Below, piece by piece: positions 1 to 8,220 of a stretch of 64,000 bases of DNA (positions are counted from its first letter, which is position 1; each line of letters begins with the position of its first letter). The notes under the pieces are model-generated. The model saw only the letters and a list, made by a program, of their open reading frames with translations, ran no database searches and was not told where the DNA came from. This DNA is from Glaciimonas sp. PAMC28666. GTDB lineage: Bacteria > Pseudomonadota > Gammaproteobacteria > Burkholderiales > Burkholderiaceae_D. Position numbers and translations under genes: made by a program. The stretch is from the NCBI RefSeq assembly GCF_016917355.1, contig NZ_CP070304.1, positions 3,162,001-3,226,000 on the forward strand. Direction: 5' to 3'.

Positions 1-233
1 TGCAGCATAGTAATCTATTCGTTATTTTCGGATTTACGCAAAATAGCCAGAGCTCCGTCTTGCCTCACAGTATCGTGTATCGATACGCAATTCAAGTTTC
101 AGGTCCCGAACCTAGCGTCTTTTTCACTTTATATCCGAAAACATCTCTCAAAGCTTTTTAGGCGGAACGTGCAACAGGATATGTTAACTATTGATAGGGA
201 AAAAAGAATACAGCATCGCCGCTCTTTAAATGT
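1..233. other. left-edge stretch without a recognisable gene
   Basis: This stretch lies downstream of the minus-strand sensor kinase. A partner response regulator would be expected here for a DctS/DctB-type kinase, but I see no convincing start codon with a ribosome binding site and no coding frame. If a regulator exists it begins beyond the left edge or elsewhere. The stretch is AT-rich and has no clear hairpin with a T-run. Confidence 0.4.
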
Positions 234-2243
234 TCATCGCTGACTATGCGAAAAATTGGCCGGGAGCGAAAACTGGAAGATGCTACCGCCACCTTCGTTG
301 TCGGTGAAATTGAGCGTGCCGCCATGGAATTCAATGGCGGTGCGGCAAATTTTAAGGCCCATCCCCATGCCGTGGGCTTTGGTTGAGTAAAAGGGGGAAA
401 ACAAACGTGCCGCCACCTCGGCCGGAATACCATGGCCCTGGTCGATGACTGAGATCACAACCTGGGGCGATTCTGTGTCCAGATCGGCTGATACGGCTTT
501 GATGTGCAGGATGCGGCGGGTGGAAATGTTATCTGACATTGATTCGATGGCATTGCGGGTTAAATTGAGCAGGACTTGCTCCAGCATCATTCTGTCGGCG
601 GATATCCATGGCAATGCGGGTGCAATCTCGACCCGGACATTCACTTGCGAGGACTGCGCTTGTAACTCGACCAGCGGCATGATGTTGTCGACCAGCGTGC
701 GGACGGCGAGCGGTTCGCGGATTGGATCGCGGTTTTTGACGAACTCGTGCACGCTGCGGATGATTTGCCCGGCGCGTTGCGCTTGCGTGTTGACTTTCCC
801 CAGGGCCAATTTTAATTGCGATGTATTGATGGTGCCGGCCTGCAGCATATTAATTGCACCGGTCGTATAACTGGAAATGGCGGCAAGCGGCTGGTTTAAT
901 TCGTGCGCGAGCGTGGAGGCGATTTCCCCCATACTAGCGAGACGGGCGCTGGACTCCAGTTTCTCTTGCTGCTTCCGGTTCAATTCTTCGGCGCGGCGCG
1001 GTTCTGAAATATCCAGTATTGATCCCATCCATCCTGTTTGCTGGCCCTGCGCATCGACCAGCGCTGATTCGAACACCATGACTGGAAACCGCTCCCCATT
1101 TCCACGCATAAAGATGGTTTCGAACTGTGGCGTTGCCTCGCCTTCCAGCACTTTAGTAAAACGTTCCTGAAATTCGTCCAGTGCTTCCGGTGCCCAGTAG
1201 GGCATCGGCGGGAGTCTGCCGACCAGCTGATCCGTACTGAGGCCCACCATCGCGCAGAATGCCGGGTTAACGTAGGTGACGCGGCCTTTCAGATCGCGGG
1301 CGCGCAAGCCGGTGACGAGCGAATTTTCCATCGCCGTGCGAAAGACGACTTCCTGGCGCAACGCGTTTTCTGCGGCTAGTCGGCGGTGAATGTCTCGCCA
1401 TAGCGCCAACAAACTCCACACCAGTCCGAGAGATAAGGCGATAACCGATCCGACTAATAAATTGGGAAGAAATTGCGGCGCGCTTTTGACGCTGTTGGTT
1501 CGGAGTATTAGTGATAACCCCGGCAGATCGATGGGCCGACGATGCGTGTACACGTCATGGCCGCGACCGCCAGAAGCGCGTTTGGCGATGGTGACCTCGT
1601 CCACGTCGGTGAGAGAAATCTCGTTATCTTGCGCAAACCACCACGGCACCAGCTCATCGAGAATGCCGCTGACGGAGTAGGTGCTCACCAGACTGCCGAG
1701 ATATTGCTGGTCAGCAAACAAGGGAACGCTGTAATCGATATACATCGCATTAGCGGTATCGATTAGCTTATAAGGCGGCGTGTATTGTGGAATTCTGGCG
1801 TCACGTACGAGTGTTGCGGACTTTTTTGCGTGCGCTACATAGTCCGCGTTGGTGCTTTGCAAGCCGTCGGTCGCTGCGATCACCCGATCTTCTGCATTCA
1901 GCCACGCAATTCCGCGCAATTCGCGGCTATTTTTTAAAAGCGGCTGGAGACGATCGGGAAATTGCGTAACCGACAGATGATGTTTGATGATCTCGTCAGC
2001 GATCAGGCGTACGCTTTCGTCATCGCGATTGAGTTGAAAAGTGATGGCTTGTTCAACCCACAGCGTATCGGCGATCAATTGGTCTTGCCGGTCATTGGCT
2101 TCCATTTGGCGCGATTGCCAAGGCAACCAAATGAGAACAGCCAAAAATAGCAAGACCAGAAAAATTGGTATCAGCCAGCGCCAGGTGCGCTGTGGCCCCG
2201 CTGCGGGTAAGTTCGACAAACGCTTATATAGTGGGTTTGGCAT
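234..2243 (-). CDS. membrane sensor histidine kinase with PAS domain (DctS/DctB type)
   Basis: A 669-residue hybrid-free sensor kinase. Membrane segments at about residues 22-43 and 261-283 enclose a periplasmic sensor region of about 215 residues, which fits a dCache-like ligand domain. A PAS domain follows (about 300-415). The HisKA phosphoacceptor is His447 in the motif AHELNQPL. The ATPase domain shows an N box (Asn560/Asn564), a G1 box DQGHG (601-605) and a G2 box GMGMGL (625-630). Kinases of this layout sense C4-dicarboxylates or related acids and phosphorylate a response regulator. It is divergent from a TRAP binding-protein gene, so it may sense the ligand carried by that protein. No partner regulator is visible in the window. 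Specificity is inferred. Confidence 0.88.
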   Translation of the reverse strand: MPNPLYKRLSNLPAAGPQRTWRWLIPIFLVLLFLAVLIWLPWQSRQMEANDRQDQLIADTLWVEQAITFQLNRDDESVRLIADEIIKHHLSVTQFPDRLQPLLKNSRELRGIAWLNAEDRVIAATDGLQSTNADYVAHAKKSATLVRDARIPQYTPPYKLIDTANAMYIDYSVPLFADQQYLGSLVSTYSVSGILDELVPWWFAQDNEISLTDVDEVTIAKRASGGRGHDVYTHRRPIDLPGLSLILRTNSVKSAPQFLPNLLVGSVIALSLGLVWSLLALWRDIHRRLAAENALRQEVVFRTAMENSLVTGLRARDLKGRVTYVNPAFCAMVGLSTDQLVGRLPPMPYWAPEALDEFQERFTKVLEGEATPQFETIFMRGNGERFPVMVFESALVDAQGQQTGWMGSILDISEPRRAEELNRKQQEKLESSARLASMGEIASTLAHELNQPLAAISSYTTGAINMLQAGTINTSQLKLALGKVNTQAQRAGQIIRSVHEFVKNRDPIREPLAVRTLVDNIMPLVELQAQSSQVNVRVEIAPALPWISADRMMLEQVLLNLTRNAIESMSDNISTRRILHIKAVSADLDTESPQVVISVIDQGHGIPAEVAARLFSPFYSTKAHGMGMGLKICRTAIEFHGGTLNFTDNEGGGSIFQFSLPANFSHSQR

Positions 2244-2586
2244 AAGGGAATAATGACAGCTAAAACGCGTTGTTGGGGGTGGTTTCTGACAAGCAGAATG
2301 CGTGGCGCGGCAATCCGATAACTTCCTGGTGCAGTTGACAACCTGTTTGCGGCCAGTTGTAGATGATTTTCAGATCATTTTTGATTTCAGCCGGTAAAGT
2401 GACAATCAGGGTTCACCTTATTTTTCCACAAAACTGCGATATTCAGGCTGTTTTATCGATCAGAAAACGGACTGCGGTTATCCACACTTGTGGCTCCGCT
2501 GCGCCTTGTGCAGACTTCGGCGAACTCGGAAAATAATTCGCCAACCCTTCGGCAACTATTCAGACCGTCGATCATTTGGGGTAAGT

Positions 2587-3624
2587 ATGAGACAAAAAAC
2601 ATTGCGCGGCGGGCTAATGCGAACGGTGGCGTTGGGGACAGCATTGATTAGTGCCGCATTCTCGATGAATGGCAACGCCTTGGCGCAGGAGCCGATTGTC
2701 ATTAAATTCAGCCACGTGGTTGCCAGTGACGCGCCCAAAGGTGAAGCGGCGCAACGTTTCAAGGAGCTGGCAGAAAAGGCAACCAACGGACGGGTAAGGA
2801 TCGAATTATATGCGAACAGCGTATTGTATAAAGACAAAGAGGAACTTGAAGCGCTGCAGCTAGGTGCTGTTCAGATGCTGGCCCCTTCGCTGGCAAAATT
2901 CGGACCGCTGGGAATGAAGGAGTTTGAAGTCTTTGATTTACCCTATATTTTTTCTAACTTGCAGGCTGTGCATAGGGTTACGCAAGGCCCGATTGGGGAA
3001 AAGTTATTTAACAAGCTGGAATCTAAAGGCATCCTCGGCCTTGCTTATTGGGATAACGGTTTCAAGGTAATGTCAGCTAATAAACCGTTGCGTGTACCAG
3101 CTGACTTCAACATGCTGAAAATGCGGATTCAATCCTCGAAAGTCCTGGATGTCCAGATGCGCGCGCTGGGGGCTAATCCGCAGACACTGGCTTTTTCAGA
3201 CGTGGTGCAGGCTTTGAAGACCGGCGTCGTCGACGGCACTGAAAATCCCCCGTCAAACTTGTACACGCAAAAAATGTACGAGGTCCAGAAAAATATTACC
3301 GTCTCAAATCATGGGTATCTGGGCTATGCGGTTATCGTCAATAAAAAGTTCTGGGAGAGCTTGCCCTGGGACGTCCGCGCCGCTTTAAGGCAGGCGATGG
3401 CGGAAGCAACAAAATACGGCAATGTTAGAGCACAGGCAGAAAATGCGGCGGCGCTGGTGGCGATGCAAAAAACGGGAAAAACCGCTATCCACTATCTCAA
3501 CGCTAAGGAAAACAGAGAATGGCGCTCAGCGCTATTGCCAGTTCAAACGCAAATGGAAGGCAGAATTGGGAAGGATCTTATTAATGCAGTCAAAAAAGAA
3601 TCGGCCTCCACTGATGTAAATTAG
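2587..3624 (+). CDS. TRAP transporter periplasmic solute-binding protein, DctP family
   Basis: A 345-residue periplasmic binding protein. I chose the ATG at 2587 because it follows the purine-rich GGGGTAAG and gives a signal peptide ending near NALAQ; an upstream in-frame extension to 2488 lacks signal features. An internal ATG at 2617 is an alternative. Family hallmarks are the KFSHVV start of the mature protein, the LKMRIQSS segment with the carboxylate-binding arginine, and DGTENPPSN. DctP proteins deliver C4-dicarboxylates or other organic acids to DctQ/DctM permeases. No permease gene follows, so this is an orphan binding protein. It may use a distant permease or feed the divergent sensor kinase. 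Confidence 0.9.
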   Translation: MRQKTLRGGLMRTVALGTALISAAFSMNGNALAQEPIVIKFSHVVASDAPKGEAAQRFKELAEKATNGRVRIELYANSVLYKDKEELEALQLGAVQMLAPSLAKFGPLGMKEFEVFDLPYIFSNLQAVHRVTQGPIGEKLFNKLESKGILGLAYWDNGFKVMSANKPLRVPADFNMLKMRIQSSKVLDVQMRALGANPQTLAFSDVVQALKTGVVDGTENPPSNLYTQKMYEVQKNITVSNHGYLGYAVIVNKKFWESLPWDVRAALRQAMAEATKYGNVRAQAENAAALVAMQKTGKTAIHYLNAKENREWRSALLPVQTQMEGRIGKDLINAVKKESASTDVN

Positions 3625-4323
3625 TAACTACGCAACACTTTAGTTAGTAAAATTGCTGATCTGGAAAAGTTAATCAGAATTTTCCGATTTTTTTCCAAAT
3701 TCTGGATAACCGGTTGAAATTCACGTAAATGTCGCTAATTTAGGGGAATTTTTGACAACATCAAGTAAGTCCTGATAGTTACTGACAAGTTTTTTTTGCT
3801 AATGTTTCTCAATTAACATTTAATCAATAAAAACCCTGGTTGCAAAGCGGATTTAGGCTAAAACTATCTAAATCAAGCACATTGATTCATTAAATTATTT
3901 GTAAAAATTAGTGAACTCCTGTTAGAGTTCGTCACCCATTGAATTTCGCGCTTTAGCCCCAAAAGGGTGCGCAGCAGGAAAAAGTAGCATTCTGTTGTTG
4001 GTCAAGTCGCAAATTCCGAATGTCTCTTTTGTACGGTGATCGCGACACAGCGGCGGCGACAGGAGAGTCAAGGGTAATGAATATTTAGTTATAGGTGGTG
4101 GTGCATAAAAACGGTATCGATACCGGGGATACTGAGGAGACAATGCGTTTCAAATGAAGCTGTTTAAACGGCCGGGAACGTATAGAGAAGTATTTGGGGC
4201 GCATCGTCAGATGCGCCTTTTTTATTTTTACGGGTACAATTAAACGCAGGCAGCCTCAATCTTCAGTCTGGTCGCGTGATTTCCTCGACCAATAAATTTC
4301 TCTTTCGATGATGAGGCAAGCGC
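3625..4323. other. 700-bp intergenic region, AT-rich, with inverted repeats
   Basis: No supported gene. It begins with a weak hairpin (GGAAAA 3663-3668, TTTTCC 3680-3685) followed by a T-run, a possible dctP terminator. The 3700-3910 part is very AT-rich. An 18-bp dyad, GAACTC-CTGTTA-GAGTTC, lies at 3913-3930. The 12-bp palindrome GGTATCGATACC lies near 4111-4122. A strong terminator hairpin ends the region at about 4227. Since no gene runs into that terminator, part of 3930-4227 may encode a small RNA. Confidence 0.5.
4198..4227 (+). terminator. Rho-independent terminator with no coding gene upstream
   Basis: A perfect 8-bp stem, GGCGCATC (4198-4205) and GATGCGCC (4210-4217), with loop GTCA, followed by TTTTTT and more T/A. 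The nearest upstream plus-strand gene ends 570 bp earlier and has its own weak terminator. This hairpin is therefore probably the 3' end of a separate short transcript. Confidence 0.75.
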
Positions 4324-4854
4324 ATGAAAGATAGCTTTCAGAGCTCAACGCCGCAGTTCGCCAGTTTGGGGGCTTCCGCACTCTTTTCTGGCATCGTCAA
4401 GGCACCATTTGGTGCAGTGGGTATCCGTACCGATGCCGGTACATTGCGGGAGTTGGTGTATCTTCCGAAGACATTTGCGGAGAAAGCACCGATTGATGCA
4501 TTGACGGAACGGGCCGCGGAACAAATTATTGGCTATTTGCGTAACCCCGAGTTTCGATTCAATTTGCCGCTGGAAACCGTCGGAACCCTCTTTCAGCGTA
4601 AGGTATGGGCTCAGATCGCCGCGATTCCACGTGGCGACGTGTTGACCTATGGCGAGGTCGCGCGGCTGGTGCAATCAGCACCTCGCGCAGTAGGGCAAGC
4701 CTGTGGCGCTAATTGGTTTCCGCTGGTGATCCCGTGTCATCGCGTCACCGCTGCGGGCGGCCTTGGCGGGTTCTCGCATGAGGACGCCGTCGATGGCTTT
4801 CATGTCGGCGTAAAACGCTGGTTACTAACCCATGAAGGAGTTGTCAATCTGTGA
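4324..4854 (+). CDS. ogt: methylated-DNA--[protein]-cysteine S-methyltransferase
   Basis: A 176-residue suicide DNA-repair protein that transfers the alkyl group from O6-alkylguanine to its own cysteine. The active-site motif PCHRV is present with Cys138, preceded by the family segment containing GQACGANWFPLVI. The arginine finger and helix-turn-helix region (about 85-125, with GDVLTYGEVARLV) is intact. Length matches the single-domain Ogt family; no Ada activator domain is attached. The stop overlaps the GTG start of xerD, so the two are probably co-transcribed. Confidence 0.93.
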   Translation: MKDSFQSSTPQFASLGASALFSGIVKAPFGAVGIRTDAGTLRELVYLPKTFAEKAPIDALTERAAEQIIGYLRNPEFRFNLPLETVGTLFQRKVWAQIAAIPRGDVLTYGEVARLVQSAPRAVGQACGANWFPLVIPCHRVTAAGGLGGFSHEDAVDGFHVGVKRWLLTHEGVVNL

Positions 4855-5783
4855 AAAACAACCTTGTGGTCGATGTCAAGCCGCGCCTTAACGCGGACAA
4901 TCAAGCAGCTATTGACGAATTTTGCGATAACTTATGGTTAGAGTACGGTTTATCAAAAAATACCCTGGAAGCCTATCGACGCGACATGTGCTTGTTTGCT
5001 TTATGGTTGCAGGCCGACCGGCAACTCCCGCTGCTCGAAGTGTCGGTCAACGACCTTATCGCTTATTTCGCGTTTAAAGCCGACAGCAAAATCACCTCGT
5101 CGAATCGGCGTCTTGCGGTGTTTAAACGGTTTTATTATTGGGCCCTGCGCCAAAAACGAATTGTAATCGACCCTTGCCAGCATTTACGGATGGCTAAAAC
5201 ACCGCCGCGTAATGTTAATGTTTTATCAGAATCGCAAGTCGAGACGCTGCTGGCGGCACCCAATGTGGACACCTATTTAGGCTTGCGTGATCGCACCATG
5301 CTGGAGTTGATGTATGCCAGCGGATTGCGTGTGTCCGAGTTAGTGCTGTTGAAATCGATTGAAGTTGGCATGGACGAAGGCGTTTTGCGGATTACCGGAA
5401 AGGGAGATAAAACCCGCCTGGTACCGTTTGGCGAGGAGGCCCGCAGCTGGATCGTCCGTTATCTTGCGTTCGCTCGACCTGCAATCCTGAGAGGGCAGGT
5501 CAATGACGCCTTGTTTATCACCGCACACGGCGGCCCTATGTCGCGCCAGATGTTTTGGATATTAATCAAAAAATATGCAGGGCTGGCTGAAATCAATGCG
5601 CCTTTATCCCCGCACACGCTGCGTCACGCGTTTGCCACGCATTTACTGAATCACGGCGCAGATTTACGTGTAGTACAACTTTTGCTGGGCCACTCCGATA
5701 TTTCCACGACCCAGATCTATACGCATGTTGCCCGCGAGCGCTTAAAAAAATTGCATTCAGAACATCATCCAAGAGGTCGTTGA
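4851..5783 (+). CDS. xerD: site-specific tyrosine recombinase XerD
   Basis: A 310-residue tyrosine recombinase of the length expected for XerD. The N-terminal SAM-like core-binding domain covers about 20-105. The catalytic set is complete: Arg160 (ASGLR), Lys184 (beta-hairpin lysine), His255 and Arg258 (SPHTLRHA), His281 (LLGHSDI) and nucleophile Tyr290 (TQIYTHV). With XerC it resolves chromosome dimers at dif. The start is GTG at 4851, overlapping the ogt stop as GTGA, with GAAGGAG at 4834-4840 as the ribosome binding site. Confidence 0.95.
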   Translation: MKNNLVVDVKPRLNADNQAAIDEFCDNLWLEYGLSKNTLEAYRRDMCLFALWLQADRQLPLLEVSVNDLIAYFAFKADSKITSSNRRLAVFKRFYYWALRQKRIVIDPCQHLRMAKTPPRNVNVLSESQVETLLAAPNVDTYLGLRDRTMLELMYASGLRVSELVLLKSIEVGMDEGVLRITGKGDKTRLVPFGEEARSWIVRYLAFARPAILRGQVNDALFITAHGGPMSRQMFWILIKKYAGLAEINAPLSPHTLRHAFATHLLNHGADLRVVQLLLGHSDISTTQIYTHVARERLKKLHSEHHPRGR

Positions 5784-5960
5784 GGTGACTTGAATTGCAC
5801 CGGGGAAATGCTGGTCAGCCATGCTGCTGGCTGGTGTAGGCGGTGTAATAGCAAGGCAGCAGAGCGGATTTCCATCAAAGGCATTTGTTTCTGCTGTATC
5901 CTGTGCTGATCATAGGAAGTCTATTCAAAGCAATTACGGCATTTACTTAAGGGGGCCAAA

Positions 5961-6149
5961 TTGGCAAAAACTAATTTTCAGTACGAAAAGCGTCAAAAAG
6001 AGCTTGAAAAGAAAAAGAAAAAAGAAGAAAAGCTGAAGCGCAAAGCCGAAAAAGGTGCTGTTGACGAGGTCACCGGTGAAATCATCGAAGATGACACTGA
6101 TGAGGCAGAAACCGCCAGCGACGCACCCGCGACACCGGAAACGCCTTAA
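5961..6149 (+). CDS. small lysine-rich conserved protein
   Basis: A 62-residue protein read from a TTG start at 5961, preceded by the Shine-Dalgarno-like AAGGGGG at 5949-5955. The N-terminal half is extremely basic and probably one helix or coiled coil (residues 8-30 are nearly all K, E and R). The C-terminal half is acidic (EIIEDDTDEAE) and ends in a Pro/Thr/Ala tail. I have the impression that short proteins beginning MAKTNFQYEKRQKEL are widespread in Betaproteobacteria, but I know no function. The charge layout suggests RNA, DNA or ribosome binding. That is inference. Confidence 0.75.
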   Translation: MAKTNFQYEKRQKELEKKKKKEEKLKRKAEKGAVDEVTGEIIEDDTDEAETASDAPATPETP

Positions 6150-6489
6150 TCGCCATAACCGCTGCAGACGCAACAAAAAGGCGTTTGCGTGCTAACTACT
6201 CACACACCTTGCTGAGGGAGATGTTTAGCATCCGGCAGGGTGAGCCCTGGCAAGCGTCAGACACGCGATGATTACGTGAAAAAACAATGAGGCGATAAGG
6301 TAACGAGCAGTCATCAGATTTGAACCCTACGATCGCAGATTCTTGCCGTCCCTGATGACCCTCCTTACGGTCTCTTTTCAGACGATTCGCATTGCGGACA
6401 TTATGGTCGACACAGTCGCATTACTATTTATTGCTAAAAGATGGCCCGAGCGTGGTTGGTTCGGGCCATTTTTGCGCTGTTAATTTTAA
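6150..6489. other. intergenic region before ybaK
   Basis: 340 bp without a supported gene, ending in a terminator-like hairpin. A tRNA T-arm-like string near 6311-6325 fails on stem pairing. A short RNA ending at the hairpin is possible but nothing else supports it. Confidence 0.35.
6441..6473 (+). terminator. terminator-like hairpin just upstream of ybaK
   Basis: Stem ATGGCCCGA (6441-6449) with TCGGGCCAT (6461-6469), an 11-nt loop and five T residues. It lies 16 nt before the ybaK start codon. It either ends an upstream transcript or acts as an attenuator in the ybaK leader. Confidence 0.65.
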
Positions 6490-6981
6490 ATGGCAAAAAA
6501 AGAGCATATTTCAGAGACCCCGGCGACGCAGTTCTTACGTCAGCACAGGCTATCTTTTTCAGAACACCCTTATTCCTACGAAGAGCATGGCGGAACCGCG
6601 ACTTCGTCTGTCGCGTTAGGCGTTGAAGAACATCAAGTGATCAAGACGCTCGTCATGCAAGATGAAACGGCCCGACCGTTGATCGTACTGATGCACGGTG
6701 ATTGCCAGGTTTCAACCAAAAATCTCGCGCGCCAGATCGGTTGCAAGTCAGTGGTGCCGTGCAAACCGGAGGTCGCCCAACGCCATTCCGGCTACATGAT
6801 AGGCGGCACTTCGCCGTTTGGAACACGCAAGGCCATGCCCATCTACGTAGAGCAAAGTATTTTGTCTTTACCCGTTATTTATATCAACGGGGGACGTCGC
6901 GGTTTTTTGATCGGTATCACGCCGCAAATAATAGTAGAGGTGCTGAAGGCGCAATCTGTTGAGTGTGCATTAAAAGGCTAG
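6490..6981 (+). CDS. ybaK: Cys-tRNA(Pro) deacylase YbaK-type
   Basis: A 163-residue YbaK/EbsC-family aminoacyl-tRNA deacylase, which removes cysteine mischarged onto tRNA-Pro in the cytoplasm. Family signatures include TLVMQ, the substrate-pocket strand VLMHGDCQVSTKNLA and the loop GGTSPFGTRKAMPIY. Length matches YbaK (about 160). The ATG at 6490 has no good Shine-Dalgarno sequence, and a terminator-like hairpin ends 16 nt upstream, so initiation or leader structure may be regulated. Confidence 0.9.
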   Translation: MAKKEHISETPATQFLRQHRLSFSEHPYSYEEHGGTATSSVALGVEEHQVIKTLVMQDETARPLIVLMHGDCQVSTKNLARQIGCKSVVPCKPEVAQRHSGYMIGGTSPFGTRKAMPIYVEQSILSLPVIYINGGRRGFLIGITPQIIVEVLKAQSVECALKG

Positions 6982-7170
6982 CGACATAACGCCGGGTCGA
7001 TTGGTGCAAACCTGCTGCAGTACTCCCTTTACGGTGTTCTGATAGGAGAAGCTTAGCAACGCAACCAAAGTATTTTAGTCAACTTTAGTCAGGTCTCCGC
7101 CTGTTTACAGACGCAAGGATGAAAATCCGCTGTTGCTTCACTTTTATAGAATTTACAAGAAAGAAAAAGC

Positions 7171-7797
7171 ATGTATATAGTTTTATTTGTAGTCGCCGCG
7201 TACCTGATCGGCTCCGTTTCATTCGCCGTGGTGGTGAGTCGGTTATTTGGATTAGGCGATCCGCGTACGTACGGATCAAAAAATCCCGGTGCCACCAACG
7301 TGTTGCGCAGTGGCAATAAAGTTGCGGCCGTGGTGACGTTACTGGGCGATGGATTCAAGGGCTGGTTGGCAGTGTGGCTGACGCAAAAATTCGGGCCACA
7401 ATTTGGCGTGGGCGATGGCGGCATCGCACTGGTCGCGCTGGCGGTCTTTTTGGGGCATTTGTGGCCGATATTCTTTCGATTTGTCGGAGGCAAGGGGGTC
7501 GCAACGATGTTTGGCGTTTTGCTTGGGATCAATCCCATATTGGGACTCGGCGCGTTGGTCACCTGGGCGATTATTGCGTACGCGTTTCGTTATTCTTCAC
7601 TGGCAGCATTGGTGACCTGTTTGTTCGCACCATTCTTTTATACGTTGATGAAAGGCCCGGATGTGATCCTGCTGGCCATCGTGGTTATGAGCGCGCTACT
7701 GTTTTATCGGCATGCCAAAAACATTGCTAATTTGTTAGCGGGGAAAGAAAGCCGCCTCGGTGCCAAGAAAAATGGCTCCAAGCCAAAAACCAATTAG
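7171..7797 (+). CDS. plsY: acyl-phosphate:glycerol-3-phosphate acyltransferase PlsY
   Basis: A 208-residue inner-membrane enzyme that makes lysophosphatidic acid from acyl-phosphate and glycerol-3-phosphate, the first step of phospholipid synthesis. The three cytoplasmic motifs are visible: GSKNPGATN (residues about 36-44), [10 protein letters not shown] and [10 protein letters not shown]. About five membrane segments are predicted. The charged C-terminus ([10 protein letters not shown]) is slightly extended. It starts at ATG 7171 after AAGAAAGAAAAAGC. Position next to xerD and ybaK fits a housekeeping block. Confidence 0.93.
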   Translation: MYIVLFVVAAYLIGSVSFAVVVSRLFGLGDPRTYGSKNPGATNVLRSGNKVAAVVTLLGDGFKGWLAVWLTQKFGPQFGVGDGGIALVALAVFLGHLWPIFFRFVGGKGVATMFGVLLGINPILGLGALVTWAIIAYAFRYSSLAALVTCLFAPFFYTLMKGPDVILLAIVVMSALLFYRHAKNIANLLAGKESRLGAKKNGSKPKTN

Positions 7798-7875
7798 ATT
7801 TATAAAGCGTCGCTCTCTGTTGTTTTTTGTTTTTTTTATTGCTTTTTTGCATATGTTTTTTGCTATCAAAAAGCT

Positions 7876-7925
7876 AAAGAAAGAAGGATTTGCTGCGTCG
7901 CCGCATGTATTTCTTTCTTTTTTTT
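7876..7925 (+). terminator. possible plsY terminator
   Basis: AAAGAAAGAA (7876-7885) pairs with TTCTTTCTTT (7911-7920), and the run of T continues to 7925. The stem is AT-only with a 25-nt loop that contains a further GC-rich dyad, so this is a weaker terminator than the others in the window. Confidence 0.45.
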
Positions 7926-8007
7926 GTATCTGGTTGGGCTTGAGTCTGGATGGGACACGGTAGGTGACATTATTCCGGAATTGTTAAATGCTTATTTGCC
8001 AAGCTTT

Positions 8008-8030
8008 ATTATGCTGCTTTGCCGCATAAT
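8008..8030. promoter_or_regulatory. inverted repeat upstream of the PDH promoter
   Basis: ATTATGC (8008-8014) and GCATAAT (8024-8030) form a perfect 7-bp dyad with a 9-bp spacer. A third partial copy, GCATTAT, follows after three bases. It sits about 30 bp upstream of the -35 box, where an activator or repressor of pyruvate dehydrogenase could bind. It does not match the enteric PdhR site. Confidence 0.4.
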
Positions 8031-8058
8031 TTCGCATTATGAAAACACTTATCACCAT

Positions 8059-8087
8059 TTGAAAATGTAAAAAGTCTCTGTTAGAAT
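8059..8087 (+). promoter_or_regulatory. sigma70-type promoter of the PDH operon
   Basis: -35 TTGAAA (8059-8064), 17-bp spacer, -10 TAGAAT (8082-8087). Transcription would begin near 8094, giving a leader of about 125 nt before aceE. Confidence 0.75.
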
Positions 8088-8220
8088 TCCGCCATCGCTT
8101 ATATTAATCATTTGTGAGCGTAATTTTCTACCGTATTGATGTCAGCCTCACCCGTCCATCCGATGCCAAAAGATATCGGTGCAAAGCGCTTAAATAACTA
8201 AGTAAACAAGGAGACTCCGC

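Larger units (their letters stand above)
7798..8220. other. plsY-aceE intergenic region
   Basis: 423 bp holding a T-rich terminator-like hairpin for plsY (7876-7925), an inverted repeat (8008-8030), the aceE promoter (8059-8087) and an aceE leader of about 125 nt ending in the ribosome binding site AAGGAGA. Confidence 0.7.

Noticed and set aside
3922-4143. 73-residue minus-strand frame between dctP and ogt
   Set aside because: No ribosome binding site or recognisable sequence; region is palindrome-rich noncoding DNA.
6305-6330. tRNA T-arm-like string GATTTGAACCCTA on the minus strand
   Set aside because: The flanking bases do not form a T-stem or an acceptor stem, so it is not a tRNA.
7760-7963. 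67-residue Phe-rich frame after plsY
   Set aside because: Overlaps plsY in another frame and runs through a T-rich terminator-like stretch.
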